NCBI GenBank assembly: GCA_917880885.1
Contig: OU862910.1
Location: forward strand, 19,232,710 to 19,296,709
DNA: 64,000 nt
Direction of reading: 5' to 3'
From: Limnephilus marmoratus
Taxonomy: Eukaryota > Arthropoda > Insecta > Trichoptera > Limnephilidae
Shown here: one piece after another, positions 56,301 to 64,000 of the stretch
Layout: each line of letters starts with the position of its first letter
How positions within the stretch are numbered: the stretch's first letter is position 1
The notes under the pieces: generated by a model
What the model saw: only the letters and a program-made list of their open reading frames with translations
Databases searched by the model: none
What the model was told of the DNA's origin: nothing
Made by a program: the position numbers and the translations under genes

Positions 56301-59300
56301 TCATTAAACATGGCGATTGTGTTGCCAGGTCGAGAAATCAATTGGCGGGAACTTTGCTTTAATTTGATGTCTCGGGTCACATGTCACATCCTTGGGAATA
56401 CCGAAATGCTTTTGATGTTCTTGTTTCAACATAAATAAGAAACAAACGGTGGTAAAATCTATTTAACGTCGGTCATTGTCATTAATGTGGTAATTTTGTT
56501 TTTGTTCAATGTCATATCTGGTCGTTAAAGTCCAAAGATGAAACTTGTTTAGTTTTGTTTTGTATATCTCTTCCGAGTTAAAATTTTTTTTAAGTTCTAA
56601 AACAATCAGCATTTTAAAGCAAATAAGAGCAGTCGTTGTTCATCTCAGAAAAATCTTCACTACATTTTAGAAAAACGTTTGAACGAAATGAGATTTTTTT
56701 TTTGTGAAGACAGCCTGGGAATGTCACGGAAATTAATTACCTATGTACCAATGGCGGTCCGTGAATTTTCAGTGAGGTATAGTGCTAAGATTGGAAAATA
56801 CGACGTTATTGATGTTGTTGTAGCTTAAAACAAATTTTTATTTGTTCATATGAAACGGATACTTTGTAATGTGACATTATTAATTTAAAATAAAACCATA
56901 ACTTTGTAAACAACACTTTTATTTTTTATACTTTATGCCGACCGGGTTTCGTTACAACCGTAGCTTCATCGGGGCAGTATAATACTCTACTAACATTTAG
57001 GTTACATGTGTGAAATAATATATAATTTACCAAAAATGGGCTGGACTCGTCAAGTGGAGGAGGAGGAAGGAGGCATAGATGGAGAATTGGGAAGGGAACG
57101 TACGTGTTCTTTATCAATAGGGAACAATCTTAGTATGGGATTTTATTTAAATTTAGTTGGCTATTAACTACCTTACTATTAGTGTTTATGGCTTTCCTAA
57201 GTTTAAGTGCCTCTAAATAGTCCAACCTTACACCGATATTGTTTTTATGAATAAGTTTGGCGCCGGCGTTTTTGTCAAATTTATGGTCTTTTTCGATCAA
57301 GTGGTTTGCAAATTCTGAAAATCCAGAGCTGTGTAAACATCTAAGATGTTCTTTGTCCGTTCCGTTCCCTTCCGTCCCTTCACGTCCGTTCCCTTCCCTT
57401 CCGTCCCTACATGTCCGTTCCCTTCCCAATTCTCCATCTATGCCTTCTTCCTCCTCCACTTGACGAGTCCAGCCCATTTTTGGTAAATTATATATTATAA
57501 CACAAATGTAACCTAATGTTAGTAGAGTATTATACTGCCCTGATGAAGCTACGGTTGTAACGAAACCCGGTCGGCATAAAGTATCAAAAATAAAAGTGGT
57601 GTTTACAAAGTTATTGTTTTATTGCAAATTTTTATTTTTATAAAAATGTCAACTTTTTCTATGAAGCTATACCAAAATGTGGATGCGGCGCATTATACAA
57701 AATATAGAAATTTAAAAAAAAAATCATTTTCAGCTACAACAACATCAATAACGACGTATTTTTCAATCTTAGCACTCTAGCTCACTGAAAAAGGTACCTT
57801 TTCGAAACGTTTTTATTTTATTATTCAGTGAATGTTTCAACTTTGGCACATAACAAATACTGAGCACATCAGTTTTGCCCAACTAGATGGTTGTATATTT
57901 TAGAATAATAAACATTTCGCTTGAATAAATTACAACAGGAAACAGGAAACAATGTTTGTATTGTCCATCCGCTCTACAAAAACAACGAAAAATTGGCGTA
58001 TCAGGGGATGTTAAATTCTGAAAACATGAAAATTACATGACATCGTCACTTGTCACTTTACACGAGCAATGTTGTCATTCAATGTTTCTCCGTAGAAGAA
58101 ATTCATTAAGTCTTGACGCCCTTGACCAATTAACAAAAAACGGATATAAAATAAAACATAATGTCCGTCGTAAGTAAAGTTGTCAAGGTTTTCCATTGTT
58201 TAACTAAATAATAAGTTAACAATTAATTTTATAATCCCACCGACATGAATTTACTTGAATTTAAGAAAACATTCTTCAAACTCGACTTCTTTACAATCTT
58301 CTTTATAATTAAGTTATAATAGTAATTAAGTGATTGTAAGTTTGTTAGTTGTGTTAAATAAAATATATTTCTTTAATGATGTATTCTTTACATCGCGTCA
58401 TATCAAATATTTGCAATGATTGAAAATAATTTATTCGAATCATCCTTCAACTATTTGTTTTCATTGACTTCCTCGTCACGATGTTTTTCAACCGAATCTG
58501 AGTTCATACTTTTGCCGTGATCAATTGCAAGTTAAAAAAACGAGTTTTTATACATAAAAATAAGTAATGGATACCAAATGAGTCAAGATCATACGTGTTT
58601 CGGAAGAATCGTTGACGTTACTTTAGTTTCAAGGACGTTCAGCTAAATTTAAGACTCTAGTATTAAAGAACTGAAGTTTTTTATCCTTAGAAAACAACAT
58701 GGTTCGTGAAGTGTTCGTAAGTTTGGGATTGCAATAAATAAATGTTATATTTTTAATTGAATTTGAGCTACCGAAAATTATAAATTTTTATCTCGTATTG
58801 AATTACATTTATTTATTTTACGCCCAGAGGGCTTTTACGTACATAAATAAAGGCAGTAACTTAATATGAGAAATAATTGGAACATGAGAAAGAAATTATA
58901 AAAATGAAGTAACTTACGGTAGAAAAAAATACATACACGAAATAAAAATACAATTAACAAAAACTTAAAAGTGCGGTGATCAGATAGGTTTACAAAATTA
59001 ATGAAAAGAAAAAGAAAAAAGTTTTTATAATACCTACTTAAATAGTATTACAAGTTTGAATGGTTTATAATATTTCTATGAATCATACATTTAAATTGCT
59101 AAAATGCATTAGAATATAAAACCAATATATTCTACAAAATTCTAAATTACGAGCAATAAATTTAGAATTATAAAGAAGTGCTGTTCATAAAATAAACTAA
59201 AATATGTAAAACATCATATTTTTTTAATTGATTTTGTAAGCTGCTACCATTATATTTGCAAATTATTTAAATCAATTTAAAATAATTGATTAACAAAAAC

Positions 59301-60499
59301 ACATTAATTTTATTGAAATGCTTATTAAGATGTTTACAATTTTTTATTAAAGATTCAGGTTGTCCTTTGAATGGAAATGCATGAAAAACCAATTAATTAA
59401 AAGTTAGTATGATTCAAGGTCAAAAAATTTTAGAGTCCCGATTAATATACACATTTTTTAATAAACTTTAGTAGAAGTAAATATTTGAATTCATCTTCAA
59501 AACGCTTACATATACACATAACTAATTAATTCACTATTCAATTTAATTTCTGAGAGCCAAATACATATATTTTCACTTGAATAGATACAATCACCATAAT
59601 AATTTTTTTGTTCGAAAGTAAAGAAAGACAAACATTCTCGGATTGCGAATCACTTGACAGTTTTTGAATTGTTTCTACTACCATTATTATAAGCAGAAAA
59701 TGTTGCTTGAACAATTATGAAGGACTTAGCTAGGCAGATGTTTGAATCCGTAACGTGTGTGTGGAAACACTGGAAACCCAACGCTTCAGATCGCTCGACC
59801 ACACAATTGAACAAAAATTTAAAACATTGGTCTATCTGCAAATTAATGTGATACCACTAATCAATATAACGTTCTTCTACATGGTAGAGAAACAGATAGT
59901 GAAATACTTCTGCAATAAAAATGATGAATTTATTAAAGGATTTTAGCAAAGTATTACAGGAGATATTGAAAACAGTCTATGATTTTCAGATTTTCTCGGT
60001 CAAAAGTATTATCGTAATTTATTTTTGTGTTATAATGTCGTGTTGCACTTCCTCCTGTAGCTAACATTTCGGACGGCGCTCCAGTATCCATCAACAGAGA
60101 AGAAATGTTGGCCAAAGAAGGAGAAAGCCCAATAGGACATAACAAACCAAAAATAAATAACGGTAAAGTAAACGGAATGTTCGAACAAATATATTAAAGA
60201 CTTCTGCAATAAGGGATTTTAGCTACCTAACACAAGAGTGTTAAAGGGAATTAACGTTGAACATGTACGTGACAAAAACGCGCTAAAACGTATATACTTC
60301 AGAAGGGAGTTTCAAAAACTTAAGGGCGCTGAACTTGCAAGTGATTAAATTGCGACCCTCGTCATCCATTGTAAACAAGGAAATAAAGATAATTAATAAG
60401 TAGTTATTATGTAAATAATAATAATATGTTTTAAAGTAACGCACCTGCAGCTATAAGCGCGAATGCCAAGGGCACTAACATCACCGTGAGACGTGCCAT
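50138..60499 (-). CDS. Gene 3: small secreted protein with Ser-rich and Pro/Gly/Tyr/His repeats (3 exons)
   Basis: The spliced model joins 60499-60445, 52744-52541 and 50334-50138: 456 nt, 151 aa, both introns phase 1 and GT-AG (7.7 kb and 2.2 kb). Residues 1-18, MARLTVMLVPLAFALIAA, form a signal peptide. Residues 19-50 (TAFYIPKSFYVIDQSG and following) are ordinary, ending in RARR (51-54), a furin-type site. A Ser-rich block with GGGYGQTF (55-86) and two repeats of SGPPSYxxGYNGPPxxVHxxAPPQH follow. No cysteine is present. The propeptide-like N-terminal part plus low-complexity repeats suggests a processed extracellular structural protein or a secreted peptide precursor. The family is not recognised. 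Confidence 0.85.
50600..50905 (+). repeat. SINE-A copy, 5'-truncated
   Basis: Begins inside the element (atcaggggtgcccgggtgta), runs through gtcttggcgggggatgca and ccctaaaaagtccctccac, and ends agctaatgtaaaaattata. It lies in gene 3 intron 2, antisense to the gene. Confidence 0.75.
50910..51650. other. Gene 3 intron; old SINE-B trace
   Basis: At 51340-51480 gttgtgagacagaaggaag, gtacttggctattcagata and gtccaagtattaaaaata resemble part of SINE-B in reverse orientation. The rest is AT-rich. Confidence 0.35.
51655..51978 (+). repeat. SINE-A copy with internal deletions
   Basis: Starts gatttgggaggcgggaatgg, retains taccgccgccccgggaacc and gcatccccaaagatgacata, and ends in a long A run (51957-51977). 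It lacks the gtttggtgacttagc block and the cagctgcacggcaggc block present in the 33126 copy. Confidence 0.8.
52085..52440 (+). repeat. Tandem duplication (~170-bp unit, two copies)
   Basis: Both units carry cctagaaacac-ttttattcc, ccaaatatca-ttcatgaca, gcgaataaa and ggatcttcccctg. They differ by substitutions and a short internal duplication in the second unit (gaagatcttcttctatctc). It ends about 100 bases before the donor of gene 3 exon 2. Confidence 0.75.
52541..52744 (-). CDS. Gene 3 exon 2
   Basis: Acceptor tgttgttctacag precedes 52744 and donor gtgagt follows 52541. The 204 bases keep the phase-1 frame on both sides. Encodes the N-terminal mature segment, the RARR site and the Ser/Gly/Tyr-rich block. 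The frame read through the donor ends almost at once (ELN-stop), which supports splicing here. Confidence 0.85.
52860..53406 (-). pseudogene. LINE 3' end with ORF2 C-terminal fragment
   Basis: The minus strand reads KLGNFLVDLLQIPITHTT then FGQRSFRYLATRLYNILP (53400-53290), a typical C-terminal block of Jockey/CR1-like ORF2 (YG-RSF-Y-AP-LYN-LP), and a short Lys-rich end with a stop. The 3' untranslated part runs to 52860, where a T run and ataataatat on the plus strand represent the tail. It lies in gene 3 intron 1 in the gene's own orientation. Confidence 0.75.
53410..54985. other. Gene 3 intron 1, no feature recognised
   Basis: AT-rich, no coding segment or repeat edge recognised. Confidence 0.4.
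54990..55900. mobile_element. Foldback/MITE element with long inverted arms and GC-rich loop
   Basis: Arms of about 160 bases at 55445-55608 and 55729-55897 are near-perfect inverses (ctactcatcaatatgtagg, ttggagtcggtgtcagcc against ggctgacaccggctccaa, ctacatatattgatgagtag). They enclose a 120-base loop whose centre (55609-55690) is strikingly GC-rich. To the left, 54995-55440 holds two decayed tandem units (aaacgacttcgaaaagg, gaaccgat-ttgatgattc) and ends with the same aaaaacgacttcaaaaaatg used by the arm, so the whole may be one element. Confidence 0.7.
55905..56740. other. Gene 3 intron 1, no feature recognised
   Basis: AT-rich; a T/A-rich stretch without repeat boundaries or coding sequence. 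Confidence 0.4.
57130..57400 (-). pseudogene. PLE GIY-YIG endonuclease C-terminal fragment
   Basis: The minus-strand peptide contains SSGFSEFANHLIEKDHKFDK, then KLIHKNNIGVRLDYLEAL and LRKAINTNSKVVNSQLNLN. This matches the end of Penelope-like ORFs, where S-FA-HL----H and a G-RLD-LE-LEI-K motif follow the GIY-YIG endonuclease core. The catalytic core and RT are absent, so the copy is defective. The Glu/Gly-rich N-terminal part of the open frame (from 57477) is terminal-repeat and simple sequence. Confidence 0.8.
57532..57584 (+). ncRNA. Hammerhead-ribozyme-like motif (PLE terminal repeat)
   Basis: CTGATGA (57540-57546), a stem-loop region GCTAC-GGTT-GTAAC with one mismatch (57548-57561), and GAAAC (57562-57566) form the catalytic core. 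ACCCGGT then C (57565-57572) provides a nearly self-complementary stem III and a GUC cleavage triplet. Stem I closes with TGCC/GGCA (57536-57539 / 57573-57576), then ATAC/GTAT (57532-57535 / 57581-57584) after an internal loop. All core positions match. The inverted arm has the same on the minus strand (56980-56929), but with CCGATGA, a core change. Activity is inferred. Confidence 0.75.
57800..58795. other. Gene 3 intron 1, no feature recognised
   Basis: AT-rich, no coding segment or repeat edge recognised. Confidence 0.4.
58800..59000 (-). repeat. LINE 3'-tail repeat
   Basis: catttatttattttacgccc followed by agagggcttttacgtacata matches the tails at 2146 and 3530 (TTTA units then acgcc-tga-gggcttttac). 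Read on the minus strand it is the 3' end of the same LINE family. The ORF part seen at 3797-4141 is missing. Confidence 0.6.
59005..59985. other. Gene 3 intron 1, no feature recognised
   Basis: AT-rich; opposite-strand small frames at 59650-59946 are not convincing genes. Confidence 0.4.
59990..60165 (-). repeat. Degenerate PLE terminal-repeat fragment
   Basis: Plus-strand gtcgtgttgcacttcctcct, gctaacatttcggac and agtatccatcaacagagaag align with the left arm of the 26.1-kb palindrome, then tgttggccaaagaaggagaa and cataacaaaccaaaaataaa follow as an inverted second arm. The hammerhead core is decayed (CTGTTGATGG). It retains the head-to-head layout. Confidence 0.65.
60445..60499 (-). CDS. Gene 3 exon 1 (signal peptide)
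   Basis: ATG at 60499 in a strong context (ttcaccATGg). Encodes 18 residues and one base of codon 19, then donor gtgcgt (60444-60439). The open frame that extends upstream to 60776 on the minus strand crosses the TATA box, so the ATG here is preferred. Confidence 0.82.
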
Positions 60500-60504
60500 G
60501 GTGA

Positions 60505-60539
60505 ACTGCTGCCGGCTTCGGAACTAATCTGTTTTTATA
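60505..60539 (-). promoter_or_regulatory. Gene 3 core promoter (TATA + initiator)
   Basis: TATAAAA on the minus strand at 60539-60533 lies 32 bases from the A (60507) of GCAGTT, an initiator-like site. That predicts a 5' UTR of only about 8 bases. The upstream 100 bases (plus 60540-60640) are GC-rich with many CpGs (ggccgccgagagccccgg, cggccgggaggcgccgc), in contrast with the AT-rich intron. Confidence 0.75.
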
Positions 60540-60779
60540 CCGGAGGACGCGGGACGATATTGCCATCATTGCCCTGCCGGCCGCCGAGAGCCCCGGTGTG
60601 GGTCGGCCGGGAGGCGCCGCAGGAAAGCACGTCGATAAAACCACTCTAGAGAAGCCATTAGACATTATACCAGATAGTCTGATAGTATCGACCACGAGCA
60701 TCTGATTAAATGTAACACTGCAGAGTTTGCAGAAATGCCTTGAAATTGGAACGAAAAATTGTCCACCAAGTTTCACGTT

Positions 60780-60955
60780 ATTCGGTTGAAGCGGTAAGAT
60801 GAATTTTTAATTTTCAAAGTTGGAACTTCTTTTTAGAAATATTTATTATCAATATCAGATTAGCGATAAAGTAGGTACCAAAATATTTTTTTTATAAATA
60901 AATAATGCTTTCAACTTTTATTAAAACAACTCTCTTTTTATAACTTTTGAAGGTC
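60780..60955. other. Upstream of gene 3, nothing recognised
   Basis: AT-rich spacer between the gene 3 promoter and an inverted SINE-C copy. Confidence 0.4.
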
Positions 60956-60959
60956 ATTC

Positions 60960-61240
60960 CCATCAAAGTAATATATAATCGAAGAATAATATAACACTAA
61001 TAATCTATAAAAAAAATATGAAAGAGAAAAATATACAGATAAAAAGATAACGATCGCAACGGGGCACGAACCCAGAACCTTCATCTTACCGGGTCAAAAG
61101 CCTTACCAACTAGGCTAATGAGACCTCTTATTTAAACGTCATTTTTGTCAATCTATTTCAAATTTTAGAATTAACAACATTATCTTGGACTTTGTTTTCC
61201 ATATCATTGGCAGTTACCTTTTTCATTGGAAAAAAGTGTT
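60960..61240 (-). repeat. SINE-C family copy with good tRNA-like head
   Basis: On the minus strand: the leader ttacaaaccagttaatcg and ttccaatgaaaaaggtaac, then a tRNA-like head with tagcctagttggtaaggc (A box) and gttctgggttcgtgccccg (B box region), then ttatctttttatctgtata. The best A/B boxes of this family are here. A 5'-truncated plus-strand copy follows at 61245, so the two lie head to head. Confidence 0.75.
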
Positions 61241-61244
61241 CGAT

Positions 61245-61400
61245 TAACTGGTTTGTAACGTAGATAGTCCTAGTTGCGTCTGTTATCTTTTTATTTTTCT
61301 GTGTCTAGTTCTCTTTCATATTTTCGTTTAGATTATTAGTATTATCTTCTTCTTCAATAATAATTATTATATTTTTTGATTACGTTTTTAAAAGATATTG
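61245..61400 (+). repeat. SINE-C family fragment
   Basis: tcctagttgcgtctgttatc, tttatttttctgtgtctagt and ctctttcatattttcgttta match the tail portion of the copy at 9285-9615. The tRNA-like head is missing. Confidence 0.65.
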
Positions 61401-61542
61401 TTATTGTTTTTCACAAGTTTAACGGAGTTCACTCGAAAGGTAAAATTTTGACATTTCTTCTCTGATTTGTTTTTATTCTTTCGTTTATGATTAGCTTGAA
61501 TCCTGAGGCAAAACTATTTCAACACACCGAGGGTGACCGGAC

Positions 61543-61722
61543 AACTCAGAATGAAACCAACTCAGAACTTCCTTTAAAAAGTCATTAAAAGTGATAAAAA
61601 AATATACAAAAAATGGTTAAATAGGTTACGTTGGGTTAGGGTTATGGGCTGTTTCAAATTTGTTTTTTTCATAGCTTTTAATGACTTTTCAGAGAGGTGT
61701 TGAGATGACTTGATTCTGAGTT
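61543..61722. mobile_element. Short MITE (~180 bp)
   Basis: AACTCAGAAT at 61543-61552 and its inverse ATTCTGAGTT at 61713-61722 terminate an element with longer imperfect inner repeats (aaaaagtcattaaaag against cttttaatgacttttc). Part of the end recurs in reverse at 45200-45220. A target duplication is not certain. Confidence 0.65.
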
Positions 61723-61799
61723 AGCGTGGAAACCACGACGAGTATGCGCTCAAATACTGCCACAAACTACGTAAAAACCAGACAAAAAGGTGACAGACT

Positions 61800-62215
61800 T
61801 TTTTTTTTTACAGTGAATACCGCACAAGAATCTCAACTGCTCCCGTCTGGAGCCAGTGAAACTATGGTATCCCCAATTGGGGTATGTTGTGAGGCTGAAG
61901 GTAGCGGGGAGGGGAAGGAGGTGGGGAAGAGGAAGGTTGGGAAGTACCTGGCTATTCAGATCTGGTCACTAAACACGGCTAAAGCCATTTTCAAGCAACG
62001 TTTCAATTCTGAATGGTGGTCTTACACCAGGGCGATACTGATAGTATCTTCCACTCTGGAACATGCCGCAAATATACTATATATTATTTTAAATGAATTA
62101 ATTGTGAAATAACACAAATTAATCAAATAAAATTTATTTGCGCATGCCGGGTTCGAACCCGCGACCTCCGGAATGTGAGTCAAGAGTCTTAGCCACTGGA
62201 CTACGGAGGACGTCA
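61800..62215 (-). repeat. SINE-B copy, nearly identical to 20325-20750
   Basis: Same tRNA-like head (plus 62145-62212, ggttcgaaccc B box), body and T run (61800-61809 on the plus strand). Only a handful of differences from the gene 1 intron copy were noted (for example gagac/gaaac, ggcat/ggtat, aaaag/aaatg). CAGACT flanks both ends (61793-61798 and about 62213-62218), a probable target duplication. Confidence 0.9.
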
Positions 62216-62219
62216 GACT

Positions 62220-62760
62220 GAGGGCATTACTAATGAATGTGTTTTAATTTTTTAACAATTGATAAACAACCATTAGTGTATCGGAAATGGTTTTGTACAA
62301 TACAATAAAATACGTAAAGGGGGAAGAGAAAAAGAAACCGAATAAGAAAGCCAGTAAACCTCGGAAAGTAAAATTTCTAAGCGTCTGTCTAATTTCTTTA
62401 AAAAATTGTAAAGAAAACTATTATATTTTAAATTAAAAAAATAAAACTGAAAATAATCCTGAGGTAAATATTTGTTTTCGTACATACTTTCAGCTTCTCG
62501 GGTCTACGATAGTTAGTTCATATTTTTGTAAAGTTAATTATAAACGAAAATATTAAATTCAAAATGATTTTAACTAAATCTTTCGGTTACTAATTCATTT
62601 CGGTCACTGATACGATGATTTATTTTTAATTTTAACAACCTAACACTGTCTCATCGGCTCATGCTCTACACACTTACAGATTCGATTTTTTTTCTGTGCA
62701 CATATTTGAACACTTTATTTGCCTACGATTATAAATACGAATATTGACAACTTCATTTAT
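62220..62760. other. No feature recognised
   Basis: AT-rich spacer without recognised coding sequence or repeats. Confidence 0.4.
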
Positions 62761-62764
62761 TTTT

Positions 62765-62895
62765 GTTCTTAAGTGTGACTAATTTATCTGCCCTGATGAT
62801 GAACACCGTGACGCTGTCAGAAAAGACTAAAGAAGAAGGAAGCACAACAGGCGTAATAACCCAAAAACTTATCACGGTGATACTTTTGGCCGTGA
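62765..62895 (+). repeat. Degenerate PLE terminal-repeat fragment
   Basis: atctgccctgatgatgaaca, gacgctgtcagaaaagacta and aagaagaaggaagcacaaca align with the right arm of the 26.1-kb palindrome. CTGATGA is intact, but GAAAC has become GAAAA and stem II is broken, so ribozyme activity is not expected. Confidence 0.65.
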
Positions 62896-63117
62896 AAATT
62901 TTAAATCCGAGATTTGTTTTTCCGAGTATGTTTGCTATTATTATGATGTTTTTTTTTATGTATTTACTTTGACGCATATTGCAAAGTTTGTATGCATTAT
63001 TATTTTATGACCTCACAGTTGCGGTTCCCTCAAAAATAAATATCGATTTGGTCACCACTAATTCGATCCCATGCGACGAATCCTCCGAGCCTAAAGTCAC
63101 ACTTCTATTACAAATTA

Positions 63118-63200
63118 CAACCCCTATATAAATATCTATTATATTGATTCCAAATATCTATTATATTGATTCCAAATATCTATTATATTGATTCCAAGAG
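63118..63200 (+). repeat. Three tandem copies of a 24-bp unit
   Basis: The unit tatctattatattgattcca plus aata repeats three times with no visible substitution, ending at about 63197. Confidence 0.9.
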
Positions 63201-63292
63201 GAATTAAATTGCAGCATTTTTATATTTCCACCCAAGTCCATAAAATATATAGCACCAGGTTGTTGCGATCGACTTTTTGAAAATGTTTAGAA

Positions 63293-63721
63293 CTAGCTGG
63301 TTCCCGGCGTGCGTTGCTATGTCATTTAATAAAGAATTGTTTCTCCCTGCGTGTCCTTTCCCATTCGACCCGTTCCCTTCCCCTTCCTCTACCGCGTCCG
63401 CTTCCCCTCTCGCGTTACCACCCCGATTGCTCCATCTTCCCTCTCCCCACTCCACTCCCCCCCTTCCCCGTCCCGCGAATCCCCCTCCTCATTTCCTCTC
63501 CCCCCTTCCGAGTTCCCCTCCCGCATTCCCGTTTTCAAACAGCTTGCGTGCCACCTATGCAATTTTTTATACAAATTTCATAATGCCAGAGATCGTATAT
63601 GTTATTCTGATGTACGAGCAATATTACTGTAAAGTTTCTTTAAAATCCATTCAGTAGTTTTGGCGTGAAATAGTAACAAACATACATACATACAAACTTT
63701 CACCTTTATATATTAGTAAGA
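63293..63721 (-). mobile_element. Helitron, G-rich family, complete ends
   Basis: On the minus strand it starts TCTTACTAATATATAAAGGT (from 63721) and ends cgcacgccgggaaccag-CTAG (63296-63293), between A and T. The interior has the G-rich tract (C-rich on plus, 63350-63540), ctctggcattatgaaatttg and gtttgttactatttcacgcc. Its 429 bases match the 40336 copy in size. The overlapping Pro/Ser-rich frames on both strands are by-products. Confidence 0.85.
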
Positions 63722-63892
63722 TTCTGTCAACATTTCTTGAGGAAAGCCGTTCAGTTATCGTCTCGGACAACTCTGCAAATTTTTTAAATATGAAATAATC
63801 ATACTTCCAGCATTTCAACTTTTCTTTATTGCTTCCATAATATTAATGTAGCTCTATCGGCTCTATCGTACATATAAATTTAGCCGTGCTTA

Positions 63893-64000
63893 ATGACTAG
63901 CTCTGAATAGCCATGTTCCTTCCAACCTTTCTCCTCCCCATTTAATTACCCTACCCACTCCGTTAAGCCTCACAGGGAATGTCGTAGTACCACCGGCAAT
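63893..64000 (+). repeat. SINE-B fragment running off the window
   Basis: ctctgaatagccatgttcct, ctactctcccc-like and agcctcacagggaatgtcgt follow the interior of the SINE-B at 31740-31850. The tRNA-like head is missing; the right end lies beyond the window. Confidence 0.6.

Larger units (their letters stand above)
56893..57620 (-). mobile_element. Penelope-like element fragment with inverted terminal repeats
   Basis: Inverted arms of roughly 190-215 bases (56893-57105 and 57430-57620) flank a central remnant of the PLE C-terminal endonuclease region. Each arm ends in accgggtttcgttacaaccg or its inverse and contains a hammerhead-like core. Terminal repeats of PLEs are known to carry hammerhead motifs and to occur in direct or inverted order, and this arrangement fits. 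The minus-strand frame 57477-57130 begins inside the right arm. Confidence 0.8.
56745..57795. mobile_element. Palindromic MITE arms flanking a PLE insertion
   Basis: Left arm (agtgctaagattggaaaata, cgacgttattgatgttgttg, about 56760-56830) and right arm (caacaacatcaataacgacg, ttttcaatcttagcactcta, about 57730-57785) are inverses of each other. They match the interior of the hAT-like MITE at 37033-37324 (gctaagattaaaaaaagcga, tattgatgttgttgtagctg). The PLE at 56893-57620 sits between them. Confidence 0.65.

Noticed and set aside
60393..60776. 127-residue minus-strand ORF covering gene 3 exon 1
   Set aside because: It reads across the TATA box and through the exon 1 donor. The signal-peptide ATG at 60499 with splicing fits better.
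62765..62895. Active hammerhead in the 62.8-kb fragment
   Set aside because: CTGATGA is present, but GAAAC is changed to GAAAA and stem II does not pair.

Overview
The window looks like a lepidopteran nuclear genome segment. It is AT-rich, split-gene eukaryotic DNA packed with transposable elements of kinds typical of moths and butterflies: short Helitrons that start with TC and end in CTAG inserted between A and T, tRNA-headed SINEs, Jockey/CR1- and RTE-like LINE fragments, hAT-type MITEs with 8-bp duplications, a mariner relic and Penelope-like element (PLE) pieces. The assignment is inference from repeat style and gene architecture; there is no marker gene.

Only three genes could be built with confidence. 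All encode secreted, low-complexity, structural-looking proteins. Gene 1 (+, 7256-24338, three exons, 1008 aa) is a very large Gly/Ser/Ala-rich protein with silk-like GA repeats and a Gly-His run. Gene 2 (+, 36165-39085, two exons, 309 aa) is a Pro/Tyr/Gly/Asn-rich secreted protein. Gene 3 (-, 60499-50138, three exons, 151 aa) has a signal peptide, an RARR site, a Ser-rich block and two copies of a Pro/Gly/Tyr/His repeat. Each has a TATA box and initiator-like site at normal spacing, a short signal-peptide first exon, and only phase-1 introns. They could be extracellular-matrix proteins (cuticle, silk, eggshell or a gland secretion), but no named family was recognised.

Layout: 1-7200 holds repeats and nothing genic; 7256-24338 is gene 1, whose 13.7-kb first intron carries a hammerhead-like motif, two hAT-type MITEs, a foldback element and a Helitron full of heat-shock-element-like motifs; 24.3-36 kb is intergenic with a satellite array split by a PLE palindrome, a Helitron and LINE remnants; 36.1-39.1 kb is gene 2; 39.2-50 kb holds three precisely bounded Helitrons, a hAT MITE and a mariner relic; 50.1-60.5 kb is gene 3 with foldback and PLE insertions in its introns; 60.5-64 kb is SINE, MITE and Helitron sequence.

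The most unusual signals are several hammerhead-ribozyme-like cores in PLE or inverted-repeat contexts (8.5, 26.2 and 57.5 kb), the Helitron carrying more than 1 kb of perfect TTCnnGAAnnTTC motifs, a Helitron family with G-rich tracts, and the set of three secreted-protein genes.
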